Assembly: GCA_934216375.1 (NCBI GenBank)
Contig: CAKQBP010000088.1
Coordinates: 1-6,065, forward strand
Length of the DNA: 6,065 nucleotides
Source: an uncultured Veillonella sp.
Lineage (GTDB): Bacteria > Bacillota > Negativicutes > Veillonellales > Veillonellaceae
Direction of reading: 5' to 3'
The translations under genes and the position numbers were made by a program. The notes beneath the pieces were generated by a model. That model was not told the origin of the DNA, ran no database searches, and was given only the letters and a program-made list of their open reading frames with translations. Shown here in pieces: positions 6,040 to 6,065 of the stretch (within the stretch, counting starts at the first letter, position 1; each line of letters begins with the position of its first letter).

Positions 6040-6065
6040 TGATCTGCACCCATTTTCTTGGACAG
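6040..6065 (+). mobile_element. probable terminal inverted repeat of an IS3-family (IS150-group) element, truncated by window edge
   Basis: The last 26 bases start with TGATC and continue TGCACCCATTTTCTTGGACA (6045-6064). This closely resembles, from memory, the outer end of IS150, which carries TGCACCCATTTTGTTGGAC at the same distance from its terminal TG. If correct, an insertion sequence begins at about 6040 and its transposase would lie to the right, reading away from the hydrolase, if this is the left end. Only the tip is visible, so a solo end or a small non-autonomous element cannot be excluded. The 31 bases between the hydrolase stop and this point hold no terminator. Confidence 0.55.

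Overview
The window looks like chromosomal DNA of a low-GC bacterium of the Firmicutes lineage, most likely a Negativicute of the Veillonella type. This rests on the AT-rich codon use, strong AGGAGG-type ribosome binding sites, the era / CorC-HlyC / recO gene order and the general look of the proteins. The genus is an impression from protein character, not a database match. All supported genes lie on the + strand.

Region 1 (1-2719) is a housekeeping operon. It holds the 3' two thirds of era (GTPase for 30S ribosome maturation, cut by the window edge), a CNNM/CorC-HlyC membrane protein with paired CBS domains, and a divergent recO that starts inside the end of the previous gene. A textbook intrinsic terminator (9-bp perfect stem, GAAA loop, T5) closes the operon at 2688-2719.

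Region 2 (2720-3298) is a very AT-rich accessory patch. It holds one small acidic protein gene of unknown family that starts 25 bases after the terminator. Its frame is interrupted by a TAG at 3144-3146 and then continues for 38 more sense codons, so the gene may be broken.

Region 3 (3299-6008) looks like a small catabolic module: a DUF3100 multi-pass membrane protein, a second short membrane protein overlapping it by 8 bases, and an M20-family zinc hydrolase of the AbgB/PM20D2-like type. By analogy with the abg (p-aminobenzoyl-glutamate) genes, the membrane pair may move an amide- or peptide-linked compound that the cytoplasmic hydrolase cleaves. The substrate cannot be read from the sequence. 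A perfect 12-bp inverted repeat lies between the membrane genes and the hydrolase, six bases before the hydrolase's ribosome binding site, and could be a terminator/attenuator or an operator.

Region 4 (6009-6065) has a 31-base spacer and then what looks like the terminal inverted repeat of an IS3-family (IS150-group) insertion sequence running off the right edge. I saw no tRNA, rRNA, CRISPR array or known riboswitch. The best candidates for something undescribed are the DUF3100 + small membrane protein + M20 module with its hairpin, and the TAG-interrupted gene.
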